Origin: a virus
IMG/VR virus record: IMGVR_UViG_3300042383_000120
Location: 1 to 64,000 of that record
DNA length: 64,000 bases
Reading direction: 5' to 3' (one strand)
Shown here one piece after another: positions 42,771 to 50,781 of the stretch. The notes beneath the pieces were generated by a model that ran no database searches, was not told where the DNA came from, and saw only the letters and a program-made list of their open reading frames with translations. Made by a program: the position numbers and the translations under genes. Within the stretch, counting starts at the first letter, position 1, and each line of letters begins with the position of its first letter.

Positions 42771-42926
42771 TTACTTGAACCCCTTCGAGCACTTCGCTGC
42801 GCGAGCACAGTCAGCGGGATAGCTGCACTGGGCGCAGGGCGTAAACACTGGAGCTTGAGTTGCCGCGACAACGCCCGCCACCGCGATAGTTTCGGCGGTG
42901 TCCTTTTTTGTGGGTTTCTTGCTCAC
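42771..42926 (-). CDS. Cys-rich microprotein, 51 aa
   Basis: GTG start at 42926 in a GTGA overlap with the preceding gene's stop. The stop lies 2 nt before the next gene. The product has a Lys-rich N-terminus (MSKKPTKKDTAETIAVAG) and a C-terminal cysteine cluster, CAQCSYPADCARAAKCSKG (C-x2-C-x6-C-x5-C), which could bind one zinc. It fills a gap that otherwise has no gene, and its tight coupling on both sides supports it being real. Function unknown. Confidence 0.55.
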   Translation of the reverse strand: MSKKPTKKDTAETIAVAGVVAATQAPVFTPCAQCSYPADCARAAKCSKGFK

Positions 42927-43144
42927 CGCATCGCCCCTTTGGTCTTACCCTTCATGCAGCAGCCATCCATCTTCTTGGCTTTGCCGCCTTTGGCCATGCG
43001 CATGGGCGCGGGCTTAGGGTCCGACATACCGCGGACGCCGCCCGGCTTGGGCTTGGGCTTGGGCCCTGCAATCATCGGTCTAACCGGTCTCGGCGAGGCG
43101 GGAGCAGTTGCGATCTGCATGCCCATGTTTCCGCGGTTCATCAT
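42923..43144 (-). CDS. Small basic protein, 73 aa
   Basis: Pro/Lys/Gly-rich (RPMIAGPKPKPKPGGVRGMS) with a C-terminal MAKGGKAKKMDGCCMKGKTK block. The 'RMAKGGKAKKMDGCxxKGxTKG' ending is a frequent motif of small basic phage head-region proteins. Likely nucleic-acid-interacting or a head component (inference). Overlaps both neighbours. Confidence 0.6.
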   Translation of the reverse strand: MMNRGNMGMQIATAPASPRPVRPMIAGPKPKPKPGGVRGMSDPKPAPMRMAKGGKAKKMDGCCMKGKTKGAMR

Positions 43145-43278
43145 TTCTTCTTCCCCTTTTTCACGCCCTTGATAGAGCCCTTGTTTTCAGCGGCGTAGAA
43201 GACGCGAGCACCGGCCTCCTTGCCATACTGTTTGGCCATCGCGGCCTTAATCTTTTTACCCTTAGCGTTCAGCGGCAT
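43141..43278 (-). CDS. Small basic protein, 45 aa
   Basis: ATG 43278 gives MPLNAKGKKIKAAMAKQYGK, followed by EAGARVFYAAENKGSIKGVKKGKKK. The pattern 'KG-x-KIKxAM-x-x-xYG-x-x-xGxxVFYAxxNKG' is a known small family in phages with basic head proteins. The start at 43278 is 1 nt downstream of the upstream gene's stop. Function unknown. Confidence 0.65.
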   Translation of the reverse strand: MPLNAKGKKIKAAMAKQYGKEAGARVFYAAENKGSIKGVKKGKKK

Positions 43279-43279
43279 G

Positions 43280-43534
43280 TCAGCACTTCCATGCTCGCAG
43301 GCTCTTATTGATCCTGCTGTTGGGGTCATTGGCCGTCTTGGCCGACGTGAGCTTCTTCTTCATACCCTTCATCCGGGCACAGAAGCTGTCTCTGCGAGCG
43401 CCGCCCTCGGGCTGAGGGGCTTTCAACCCCGGTTTCCCGGGGTTGGCCTTGTTGTAGCTGGCTCGGCCCTTGGCATTTAGCCCGCCTTTCGGGTTCTTAC
43501 CTTCCTTGCGGGTCCATGCTGGTGACTTGGCCAT
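43280..43534 (-). CDS. DUF6321-like basic protein, 84 aa
   Basis: SPAWTRKEGKNPKGGLNAKG, then RASYNKANPGKPGLKAPQPE and RRDSFCARMKGMKKKLTSAK, followed by DPNSRINKSLRAWKC. This exact order is the DUF6321 signature of phage and bacterial small basic proteins. It is thought to bind nucleic acid but no activity is known. It belongs to the run of basic head-region genes at 41.1-43.5 kb. Confidence 0.75.
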   Translation of the reverse strand: MAKSPAWTRKEGKNPKGGLNAKGRASYNKANPGKPGLKAPQPEGGARRDSFCARMKGMKKKLTSAKTANDPNSRINKSLRAWKC

Positions 43535-43541
43535 TTCATCA

Positions 43542-44069
43542 TCACCCGTAGTAGATGTTGATGGATTTCAGGTTGTTGGCGTAAACATACACGCCGATCA
43601 TCGCCAGCATGCCGTCCCCGGGAACAGAAAATCCGTTGAAGAAGATATCTGACGCAGAAGTATGGTATGTGGCAAGCCACCCTGCGTTGTTCCCGTTCTT
43701 GGTGCTACGGACGTACCGGCAGACAGTGCTCGTGGCGATGGTCCCACTGTTGATGTCTGTGAGGGTGAAGGTGTCCGTGCCGGTGACAGTGATCGCATAG
43801 TTGCCCGGGGTTGCGATTACGCCGCTGGCCTCTTCATACGAAATGCCAATGACGTCACCGGTTTTTAGGCCGTGCGCACTCTTGGTCACGGTCACGGTAT
43901 CGCCGCTGCGCCCATAGGTGGCAGCCACGGGCGCGACGTCGGTGTCCCAGACTTCAAGTATGCCGCCGTCGTTTCCGCCGACGACATCAATCGCCTTAAC
44001 GCGAGCCCTGTTCTTGTAGATGAAGCCACTGCTGTGCAGGTGGCCACTGCGTACATCTGTCGCGCCCAT
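43542..44069 (-). CDS. Hypothetical structural protein, 175 aa
   Basis: Beta-rich sequence with VKAIDVVGGNDGGILEVWDT, then GRSGDTVTVTKSAHGLKTGD and TVTGTDTFTLTDINSG. These resemble the beta-sandwich adaptor or 'head fibre' proteins of phages. It lies two genes downstream of the capsid gene, so virion location is likely. No catalytic residues. Confidence 0.6.
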   Translation of the reverse strand: MGATDVRSGHLHSSGFIYKNRARVKAIDVVGGNDGGILEVWDTDVAPVAATYGRSGDTVTVTKSAHGLKTGDVIGISYEEASGVIATPGNYAITVTGTDTFTLTDINSGTIATSTVCRYVRSTKNGNNAGWLATYHTSASDIFFNGFSVPGDGMLAMIGVYVYANNLKSINIYYG

Positions 44070-44084
44070 GGTGCTGTGCTCCTA

Positions 44085-44372
44085 TTAGCTGAGTGCTGCG
44101 CCAACAGCAGTGACCCAAGCAGAGCCGGTCGAGATGACGAGGCAGAACTCGTTGTTGCCAGCGCCGTTGTCGTTGATGAGGCGAACCTGACCAGCGTTGC
44201 CAGCGGCAGCGGCAGGCAGAGCAGACGTCGCGATGGCGGTGAGCTTCACGAAGCTGGTGACGGTCACATCGCCTGCGACGTTTCCGGTGACGTCACCAGA
44301 GACGTTCCCGGTGACGGAGCCAACGAAGCCGTTGGTCGAGGTCACGGGACCTGAGAAGGTTGTGGAAGCCAT
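44085..44372 (-). CDS. Small Gly/Thr/Val-rich structural protein, 95 aa
   Basis: Starts MASTTFSGPVTSTNGFVGSV and then has alternating NVSGDVTGNVAGDVTVTS strands, a typical short beta-helix entry motif of phage capsid-fibre or decoration proteins. It ends LVISTGSAWVTAVGAALS. It is the first gene after the two hairpins that follow the capsid gene. Function inferred as a virion surface protein. Confidence 0.6.
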   Translation of the reverse strand: MASTTFSGPVTSTNGFVGSVTGNVSGDVTGNVAGDVTVTSFVKLTAIATSALPAAAAGNAGQVRLINDNGAGNNEFCLVISTGSAWVTAVGAALS

Positions 44373-44481
44373 GGTAGTACCCCTTGCACAAGGATTCGCC
44401 GCGCAGTCTGTGCATCGTCAGGTCGGGCGTCCTGTCTGCGTGGCTGATGTTACCCTGCGCGCAGTGTACACGTCGTGGAGC

Positions 44482-44512
44482 AAAAAAGAAAGGCCCACCG
44501 AAGTGGACCTTT
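44482..44512 (-). terminator. Rho-independent terminator after the capsid gene
   Basis: On the minus strand AAAGGTCCAC-TTCG-GTGGGCCTTT (10 bp with one U-G pair, stable TTCG loop) is followed by CTTTTTTG. It lies 30 nt past the major capsid stop and probably limits read-through into the downstream tail genes. Confidence 0.8.
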
Positions 44513-44514
44513 CA

Positions 44515-44537
44515 CTACATACCCGGGGGGTATGTAG
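44515..44537 (-). promoter_or_regulatory. Perfect hairpin between capsid stop and terminator
   Basis: CTACATACCC-GGG-GGGTATGTAG, a perfect 10 bp stem with a 3 nt loop, 5 nt after the capsid gene stop. It has no T tract of its own. It may protect the 3' end of the capsid mRNA or be an RNA-processing site. Confidence 0.6.
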
Positions 44538-44541
44538 GGGG

Positions 44542-45447
44542 TTATGCGCCCGGCGAGGCGTACATGGCCAGCGGGTCCGACACGCCGAACGAGTAGCGCT
44601 CGCGGGCCTTGTAGCGGACGTTGCCGGTGTCGAAATCGCCGTCCATCGAGGTGGACATCGCGACGCGGACGAAGTGCTTCAAACCGTTCGGGATGTCGGT
44701 GGTGAGGTACCACGCGTCATTGTCCGTCAGGTAGTGGTTCACTGCGTAACCGCCCGGGATCGAGCCGTTCGACTTGAGGGCGTTGAGATCGTTATCGGCG
44801 GTGCCGACGCGGAGCTCAGTTTCCAGCAGACGAGTAGCGACGAACATCAGCGACGGCGGAACAATCAGCTTGCGCGGACGGGCAGCGATCAGCAGACCGC
44901 GTTCGTCTTTGTAAGCTGCGATGTCGATCACAGCCTGTTCCAGCGAGGTTTCGTTGAGGTCGGCGTCAACCGAAGGACGGTTGGAGTTGGTGCCGCCAGC
45001 AACGGTCGGGTGCGCCGTGTTGAACAGGGTCACACCGTCGCCCGATTGGAACGTGGTGAAACCGGTGTTCAGCAGCGAAGCTGCCTTGACCTGCTTGGTG
45101 TACGCCATAGCGCGAGCCAGCGCTTTGGTGTAACGAGCCGAGAGCGAGTCGTACAGGTTGTCTTCCATGGCTTCCTCGGTGATCGAGAAGCCCATGGCCA
45201 CCGTCTCGTGATTGTAACGAGCGGTGAACGATTCCTGTGCGTTGTCATACGAGATGGCAGAGCCTTCCGGTTTCACCGGTGCTGCGCCAAAACCGGACAA
45301 CTTGACTTCCTCTTCGAACGAACGTTCGGAGCTTTCAGTCTCGTAAATCTCGGCATGCTCGTTTTCGTACTTGGCGTACTCAAGACCGAACAGGGCGTTG
45401 AGGCCCGGAAGCAGTTCTTTAAGGGCCTGTGCGCGTGAAATAGCCAT
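44542..45447 (-). CDS. Major capsid protein, 301 aa
   Basis: HK97-fold major head protein resembling the Mu gpT-type group: MAISRAQALKELLPGLNALF, then EYAKYENEHAEIYETESSER, the ARYNHETVAMGFSITEEAME spine helix region and PRKLIVPPSLMFVATRLLET. The C-terminal beta block LKHFVRVAMSTSMDGDFDTG is also typical. It has no N-terminal scaffold-like delta domain because a separate scaffold gene lies upstream. The gene is followed by two strong hairpins, the second a rho-independent terminator, as expected for a very highly expressed gene. Resemblance to Mu gpT says nothing about transposition. Confidence 0.85.
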   Translation of the reverse strand: MAISRAQALKELLPGLNALFGLEYAKYENEHAEIYETESSERSFEEEVKLSGFGAAPVKPEGSAISYDNAQESFTARYNHETVAMGFSITEEAMEDNLYDSLSARYTKALARAMAYTKQVKAASLLNTGFTTFQSGDGVTLFNTAHPTVAGGTNSNRPSVDADLNETSLEQAVIDIAAYKDERGLLIAARPRKLIVPPSLMFVATRLLETELRVGTADNDLNALKSNGSIPGGYAVNHYLTDNDAWYLTTDIPNGLKHFVRVAMSTSMDGDFDTGNVRYKARERYSFGVSDPLAMYASPGA

Positions 45448-45460
45448 CTGTCAGCCCTCC

Positions 45461-46060
45461 TTACACGCCAACAGCAGCGGTCAGCTGCGTGTAGTTAAGT
45501 TTCACGACCAGCAGCGGGAACGAAGTACCAGCTTCGCCACCACGGGGGCCACCGACGTAGTCGATGATTCGCAGCGGGAGGTTGGCATCGGTGCCGATGG
45601 TGGACGCATCGAGTGCGACGCGCGAGGCTTTGAACGTGGTGTTCACCGCACCCTGAACAATCGCGGCGTTCTTGCCGTAGATGTCCAGCGAGTTGGTGAT
45701 GGCCTCGTCAGCCTGCACAACGTACAGGGCCTGCGGGTCATCCACGACGAACGCGAGCGCGTCCGAAGCAACGGTGCCGGTCGGCCACATGTTGCTGAAC
45801 GTGATCTGCCCAGTCGAGGGGTCGGTGTACGAGCAGCCGACAAACACGCCGAGCATTGCGATATCGGTCGAAGTGTCGCCGGTAGCGGTCTGCTTGGTGA
45901 TCGTGGTCGAAGTGCCGTTGTCAACGAGGTTGACGATATCTCCGGCGGCAATGTTGACGGCGAGACCCGACGCGATGGGGTACTGGCGGAAAACCTCCAG
46001 CGAGCCATTGTCGAGACGGCCAGTCACACGCAGACCGAAGGGAGCATTGACGGAACCCAT
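45461..46060 (-). CDS. Putative capsid decoration protein, 199 aa
   Basis: MGSVNAPFGLRVTGRLDNGS, then FRQYPIASGLAVNIAAGDIV and a beta-rich Thr/Ser body (CSYTDPSTGQITFSNMWPTG) match a family of small head-associated proteins that sit directly upstream of major capsid genes. It would trimerise on the capsid surface or line it. Function is inferred from location and composition. Confidence 0.65.
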   Translation of the reverse strand: MGSVNAPFGLRVTGRLDNGSLEVFRQYPIASGLAVNIAAGDIVNLVDNGTSTTITKQTATGDTSTDIAMLGVFVGCSYTDPSTGQITFSNMWPTGTVASDALAFVVDDPQALYVVQADEAITNSLDIYGKNAAIVQGAVNTTFKASRVALDASTIGTDANLPLRIIDYVGGPRGGEAGTSFPLLVVKLNYTQLTAAVGV

Positions 46061-46099
46061 GGGTTCTCTCCTTCATCTACAGAGTTGTGTTCACGGCAA

Positions 46100-46546
46100 T
46101 CACTTGCCGAACGATGTTTTTGTTGAACGCTCGGGCCGAAGCACGGGCATACGCGGGTCGTTCTCACGCATGAAATTGCGGTCAACTGCGTCGATCTGGT
46201 TTTGAGCCATCTCGAGTTGGCCTTCCACGCGCGCGTCCGCGTCTTCAACCGGAATGCTGCAGAGCAGCAATCCACCAACTTCGACGTTGCCTTTAAAGCG
46301 CGAGTCGAGGTCGGACATAATTTGCAGCTCAGGATAATCCTCCGCCCTTACAGGCGTGTAGCCCTCTCGGAACCGAGACGACACGTTCGTCATGTCTGCG
46401 TTACCCATTGTGGAGGTGCGAATCCACCGGAACTTGATGCCCGGACGGTCTTCGGGGGTAGGCAACATGGACTGCCGCTTCCACGTTTTTTTGCGCGGAC
46501 TCGTGTTTTCGCGAGTCTCGAGAGTACGTGGGGTCCGATCAGCCAT
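46100..46546 (-). CDS. Conserved head-region protein, 148 aa
   Basis: Arg/Pro-rich N-terminus (RKKTWKRQSMLPTPEDRPGI), then KFRWIRTSTMGNADMTNVSS and GYTPVRAEDYPELQIMSDLD, and a helical C-terminus (ARVEGQLEMAQNQIDAVDRN). This pattern recurs in podovirus head operons between scaffold and capsid genes. Function unknown. It overlaps the scaffold gene by 8 nt. Confidence 0.6.
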   Translation of the reverse strand: MADRTPRTLETRENTSPRKKTWKRQSMLPTPEDRPGIKFRWIRTSTMGNADMTNVSSRFREGYTPVRAEDYPELQIMSDLDSRFKGNVEVGGLLLCSIPVEDADARVEGQLEMAQNQIDAVDRNFMRENDPRMPVLRPERSTKTSFGK

Positions 46547-47462
46547 TTGTCATATCCTTTAGCTTTTGCGCCGCGAACACCTTGAGAGGTACACCAAGAC
46601 GCTTGGCGAGAGCGGCCTCAGTGGAGGTTAGCACGACCTTGCGTGGGGCTTTCGTGCTGCGAGCAGCAGGGGCGACCACGGGGCCAGTCTGACGGCGAGG
46701 TGCTTTTTCCTCAATTTGCCCGTCGTCAAACCTATCGGGGAACGTGCGGCGAACCGCATCGTCTATCTTAGAATAGTACAAATCGCTCGCCGGATCAATT
46801 CCCTGACCAACGAGGTCCTCGTGGAGGCCCATGGCAAAACCTGTCATGGCCTTGTCCTTCATGAACCACGCGTTCTTCTCAGCCCATTTCATGGCCCGAT
46901 CATCAGGTTTTGCCACCTGCGGAGCCGCTTGCTGCGGTGCCCGCGATTGGGTCTGAGCGTTCACTTCTGCGGCGCGAGGCTTGTAGGCCTCGACGCGCTG
47001 ATGCTCCGACTGGAGACGGATCATCTTTTCCTGAGCAGCCAGCACAGCATCAGCGTCACCGCTCTCGTAGGCCGACTTATACTCCTTGCGCGCGGCATCC
47101 AGCTCGCTCGCAACCCGGGCTTTGGTCTGCGACACGAGCACAGTCTCACCCTCGGCATAGGCCTTGCGGAGCGACTCGTTCTCTTTGCGGACCTTCTCAG
47201 CGTAGCTGATGGCCTCTTCGCGCAGACGTGCCGCCTCCTCCTTCGCGCGCCGTTCGGCGTGGAAGTCGAATTTCAGCTTGTTGATGCGCTTCTTGACACT
47301 GTCGGAGTACCCCTCAAGGTCATCGTCGTCAGCGCCAGCTTTCAGGGCAGGCTCAGACTCAGCGGCCTTCGGCTTGCCTTGGTCCTGCGCGGGTGTGTCG
47401 TCTTGGACTTCGATCTCCAGATCGTCTTCGCCGTCCAGTTCTACTTCGATGTTCTCGCTCAT
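46539..47462 (-). CDS. Capsid scaffolding protein, 307 aa
   Basis: Acidic N-terminus (MSENIEVELDGEDDLEIEVQ), then a basic/acidic long helix (RRAKEEAARLREEAISYAEK, ARKEYKSAYESGDADAVLAA) and a basic C-terminal part (PRKVVLTSTEAALAKRLGVP). That is the expected layout of phage scaffolds, with an elongated charged helix and a C-terminal capsid-binding region. Its place between portal/GroES and the capsid genes also fits. No protease fold is present, so another factor or no maturation protease is needed. Confidence 0.78.
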   Translation of the reverse strand: MSENIEVELDGEDDLEIEVQDDTPAQDQGKPKAAESEPALKAGADDDDLEGYSDSVKKRINKLKFDFHAERRAKEEAARLREEAISYAEKVRKENESLRKAYAEGETVLVSQTKARVASELDAARKEYKSAYESGDADAVLAAQEKMIRLQSEHQRVEAYKPRAAEVNAQTQSRAPQQAAPQVAKPDDRAMKWAEKNAWFMKDKAMTGFAMGLHEDLVGQGIDPASDLYYSKIDDAVRRTFPDRFDDGQIEEKAPRRQTGPVVAPAARSTKAPRKVVLTSTEAALAKRLGVPLKVFAAQKLKDMTNG

Positions 47463-47827
47463 GCTCTGCTATACCCCCGTGGGTCTTCGACAACGGCCTC
47501 GACCGTGTCATCGTTAATCAGACGGAACTCCTTGCCCATGACCTTGAAGCGGGTGCCAGAGTAGGACCGGAAGATGATGAAATCGCCTTCCTTGCACCAA
47601 GGGCCGGACGGGAACTTGTTCGCATCGCTGTAGGCCTCGGGGCCCGCTTTGATGACGAAACCGATGACGGATGCCGTCTCCTCAGCCTTTTTTAGCTGAT
47701 CTGGCATGTACACGCCACCTTCGGTTTTCTCGCTGACTTCGGGGACTGCAATCAGCAGTCTGTAACCGGAGGGCTCAGGCAGCTTCGCTTTGAGCTCCTC
47801 GTCCTCCACTTTGTTAGCCGTATACAT
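47459..47827 (-). CDS. GroES-like co-chaperonin, 122 aa
   Basis: A 10-kDa chaperonin fold: EPSGYRLLIAVPEVSEKTEG (N-terminal strand and mobile loop start), then VIGFVIKAGPEAYSDANKFP, WCKEGDFIIFRSYSG and VMGKEFRLINDDTVEAVVED. The mobile loop (TEGGVYMPDQLKKAEE) has the correct position. It should bind host GroEL and help fold the large capsid or portal proteins, like T4 gp31 and its many phage counterparts. Stop and start overlap with the scaffold gene, so the three are co-expressed. Confidence 0.88.
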   Translation of the reverse strand: MYTANKVEDEELKAKLPEPSGYRLLIAVPEVSEKTEGGVYMPDQLKKAEETASVIGFVIKAGPEAYSDANKFPSGPWCKEGDFIIFRSYSGTRFKVMGKEFRLINDDTVEAVVEDPRGYSRA

Positions 47828-47906
47828 GGTATCTCCTGCAGTGATTCAGGCTCACAGCGCCTTGCGCGGGACATCCGCGTAGCTCAAAGAAGTACAGCGG
47901 AGTGTA

Positions 47907-48098
47907 TCAGTCCGCAATAAATCTTTTCTCTAGGTCCTTAATGTCGTCCTCCATGCGCTGGAGAGCGGTGTACTCTCCAGTGGCACGACAATAGTCCTCG
48001 TAAGACTTGGCCCCGCCGTTAGCGAGGTGCTCCATCAGGCGCACCCGCTGCTCGGTGATACCGCGGAGGAGAAGGGCGAAGACGGTGTCCTCCATCAT
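47907..48098 (-). CDS. Small helical protein, 63 aa
   Basis: Starts MMEDTVFALLLRGITEQRVR, followed by LMEHLANGGAKSYEDYCRAT and a C-terminal coiled segment (LQRMEDDIKDLEKRFIAD). Comparable short genes sit directly behind portal genes in other podoviruses. ATGA overlap with the portal stop. Function unknown; possibly a portal accessory. Confidence 0.65.
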   Translation of the reverse strand: MMEDTVFALLLRGITEQRVRLMEHLANGGAKSYEDYCRATGEYTALQRMEDDIKDLEKRFIAD

Positions 48099-50566
48099 TC
48101 ACCCCCACCGCCGCTACGTACTTGCCGCTCTTGGAGCACCCGTGCTGCCTCGACAGCGAGGCGCGTGCCATCCAGCTGAGCCTTGATGTTCTCGCGTGCG
48201 GAGTCCGTAGCGATCTTTGCCATGGTGTTTGCCGCGGCGCGGTCGTTCTCGCTCTCGACACGTTCTTGCTGGATGACGAGGTTCCCAGCCTGATTCGCGG
48301 CGCTGACCTGCAGCTTCTTGTTGTCGATGTCGATCTTGTGGTCCAGCTCGCGCTCTTTGAGCTCGATCTCCTTCATCTGGATGATCGTCAACGGGTCCTG
48401 AGCCTGCTGCTGAGCCTGTGCGGCCTGCTGCTCTGCCATGTTCTTGTTGAAGAGTTTGCCAGCGGCCTGTGCCACAGCGCGCGACAGCTGGACCTCAACA
48501 TCCTCCGGCAGCGGCTCACCCTCGGGCGGCAGCGGTACGCCCAGAGTCATCTCGATCTCTTTGCGATACTGATAGGCGAGGTGCTCGGTGATGTGCGACA
48601 TGGCAGCGGCCTGAATAGCCCCTGCGAACGGCGACTGGCCAACCATCTGAGCGATTTTCGGGTCCTGCATCGCCGCCATGTGGGTAGCAATGTGCGCCTC
48701 GTGGTCTTGGTACAGGAACGCCTTGACCGGAGTCTGCTGCAGCAGCGCCATGTTCTCAGCGACCGGGTCCATCGGTTTGATGTCGTCCGGCAGCTTGATG
48801 ATGTCGCTCGCGTCTTGGATGCCCAGCACCTCGAGCATCTGCTGGTGCAGTTTGCCCATGTCGTAGAGCTGCGGAGCCTGCTGAGACAGCTGGAGAGCCG
48901 CCTGATACTGCATAATCCGCTGAGCCATGGTGGCAGCGTTAGGGTCGGAGACCGGGATCACGTCAACCCGACCGTCGAAGTCCTCGATCCGGTTGAAGTC
49001 GCCGTCCATGTCGTAGGCGTACTGCTCCGGCATGTAGTCGTGGATGATCCGTGCGAGGATGCGCAGCTCGTGCTTCATGGCTGCGTGCAGGCGGGCTTGG
49101 ACGCCCGACATGACCTTGAGGCTGCGCTCGAGCAGGGCCAGCGTGGTGCCCACCGGCGCGTTTGCGCTCATGTCCCCCACTTGGATGTCTGCCACGGAGC
49201 CAATGCGACGGCCTTCCTCGACGACGTTGCCCAGCAGCGTGTACAGGACGCTCGACGGCTCCTTGTACGGCATCGGGAACAGGCTCTCACGGAGCGTACC
49301 ACCCGACACGTCAGCGTCACGCCATTCACCGGGCATAAGTGGGGTGTTGTCACCTTTGATACGCAGCGAGCGCGACTTTAGACCAGCGGGCAGGTTAGAC
49401 AGCGTGCCCGCGTCGATCAGCTGGCGCAGGATTGACGTCGCAGACTTAGCCAGACCACCGATTAAGTGGATCAGACCCGTGCCGTAGAACCCCATCCCCG
49501 GCAGGTAGGGGTAGTGGGTGAAGTGCATCAGTTTGCGCTTCTTGGCGTCGTCTTCTTTCCAATTGCGTCGGATTGCAAGCACGATCCGAGACGTCTTGTC
49601 GATGGTGATGACGTAGGGCCGCGCTATGCCGTTGGAATCGGCGAAGGGCTCCGGCAGGTCGATGTCCACGTGCATCTCCAAGAGCGTGCGACGGGGGTCG
49701 TCCTCATAAGTCTGCTCCTCACCAGCCAGCTCGGCGTACTTCTCCTCGACGTCCGTCAGGTCTTTCTCGGCATCGGGCAGCTCGACGTCGCGGTAGAAGC
49801 CCACAACCTGCAACTCACGGACCTCGTTGTCCGTTTTCTTCATCACATGCGTGAAGCGTGGGCAGACGCGGAGGTTAGAGGCACCGTAAGACACCACGAA
49901 GTCCTCGGCGGGGACGAAAATCGACGCCGGACGCTCCAAAATGGGGTCATAATAGGTCTTTTTGAAGGCAGAACCCGCCAACGGCAGCCGGAACAGCATC
50001 AGCTCCAGCTCGTCGCGATACTCGGGCATCTCCTCAGTGATGAGGTAATTCATCTCGTTCTGGACGCGGTTGGCCTGATCTGCCTTCTCCGGCGTCAGTT
50101 TACCCATGATTTTTGTGCGGACAGGCCCGCTGGCGGGCATCAGCTCACTCATTGCCTGCGCTTGGAACCGCACCACGGCCTCGGTCAGCATCGGGTGGTA
50201 CACCCCGGAGGCCCCAGCCCACGGCTGCGTGCGGTCCTCGATCTTCATACCCAGCAAATCAAGGCCGGTGATGTAGGCTGAGGCCCAGTCTTTGCGGCTC
50301 TCGCGGTCAGACATGAAGGAGCTAACCAGATCACTGGCGATGCTCTCGAGCTCCCCATCGTCAATGCTTTCGGCAAGGTTGGCATCGTGGGCCGTGGAAT
50401 CGACCTCATCGGTGTCGTCCTCGCCATCACCGAAGTCGATTGTCACCTCGCCCGTGTCCGCGTCGATCTCGATTGACGGCTCTTCGTCAGTGGCGACGGC
50501 CACCTCGATCTCCGGTTCTTCTCCCGGTCCGAGCTCGAACGGCGTCATCGGCTTCTCGATTGCCAT
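48095..50566 (-). CDS. P22-type portal protein, 823 aa
   Basis: Matches P22-like portals: an acidic N-terminus, then the conserved SDRESRKDWASAYITGLDLL block, GMKIEDRTQPWAGASGVYHP, MLTEAVVRFQAQAMSELMPA and KIMGKLTPEKADQANRVQNE. The C-terminal 150 residues are a helical barrel-like Gln/Ala-rich stretch (EQQAAQAQQQAQDPLTIIQM, ELKERELDHKIDIDNKKLQV). It forms the dodecameric DNA channel. Length is somewhat longer than P22 gp1. ATG with AGGGGA 7 nt upstream. It is flanked by a terminator upstream and small head genes downstream. Confidence 0.9.
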   Translation of the reverse strand: MAIEKPMTPFELGPGEEPEIEVAVATDEEPSIEIDADTGEVTIDFGDGEDDTDEVDSTAHDANLAESIDDGELESIASDLVSSFMSDRESRKDWASAYITGLDLLGMKIEDRTQPWAGASGVYHPMLTEAVVRFQAQAMSELMPASGPVRTKIMGKLTPEKADQANRVQNEMNYLITEEMPEYRDELELMLFRLPLAGSAFKKTYYDPILERPASIFVPAEDFVVSYGASNLRVCPRFTHVMKKTDNEVRELQVVGFYRDVELPDAEKDLTDVEEKYAELAGEEQTYEDDPRRTLLEMHVDIDLPEPFADSNGIARPYVITIDKTSRIVLAIRRNWKEDDAKKRKLMHFTHYPYLPGMGFYGTGLIHLIGGLAKSATSILRQLIDAGTLSNLPAGLKSRSLRIKGDNTPLMPGEWRDADVSGGTLRESLFPMPYKEPSSVLYTLLGNVVEEGRRIGSVADIQVGDMSANAPVGTTLALLERSLKVMSGVQARLHAAMKHELRILARIIHDYMPEQYAYDMDGDFNRIEDFDGRVDVIPVSDPNAATMAQRIMQYQAALQLSQQAPQLYDMGKLHQQMLEVLGIQDASDIIKLPDDIKPMDPVAENMALLQQTPVKAFLYQDHEAHIATHMAAMQDPKIAQMVGQSPFAGAIQAAAMSHITEHLAYQYRKEIEMTLGVPLPPEGEPLPEDVEVQLSRAVAQAAGKLFNKNMAEQQAAQAQQQAQDPLTIIQMKEIELKERELDHKIDIDNKKLQVSAANQAGNLVIQQERVESENDRAAANTMAKIATDSARENIKAQLDGTRLAVEAARVLQERQVRSGGGGE

Positions 50567-50739
50567 GGCATATCCCCTGTAGGTCTCGGAGAGACCTTAG
50601 CACGAGGTGTTAAACCTAGCAATGTGGAGTCGCGAGGGGCGCTTTGGTGAAAATGAGCCGTAGCGCAGTCTGATTCTCGACCAACACAAAGCCGCGTGCT
50701 GCGCCCCTCGAGGTCTTTTTATCCGGCTCTGCTGGGACC
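50567..50739 (-). other. Intergenic leader of the portal operon, possible structured RNA
   Basis: No supported gene. Complementary 9 nt segments (GAGGGGCGC near 50633 and GCGCCCCTC near 50700) could close a domain of about 75 nt. Short reading frames here start and stop without good ribosome sites. It is not a tRNA: no T-loop/anticodon layout fits. It may be a promoter or leader RNA for the portal genes. Confidence 0.3.
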
Positions 50740-50781
50740 CACAATAAGAAAATGGCCCGGCGGGGAGAAACGCCGGGCCAT
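50740..50781 (-). terminator. Rho-independent terminator between terL and portal genes
   Basis: On the minus strand an 11 bp perfect stem (ATGGCCCGGCG / CGCCGGGCCAT, 8 nt loop) is followed by TTTTCTTATTG. It would end the terminase transcript, which implies a separate promoter for the portal operon within 50567-50740; I see no clear consensus promoter there. Confidence 0.7.

Noticed and set aside
44542-45447. Mu-like transposable phage, suggested by the gpT-like capsid protein
   Set aside because: There is no transposase, MuB-like ATPase or Mu end sequence, and the replication genes are of the polA/primase type.
50625-50725. tRNA gene in the terL-portal gap
   Set aside because: A long terminal stem can be drawn but no T-arm, anticodon arm or CCA layout fits. 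No other tRNA was seen in the window.
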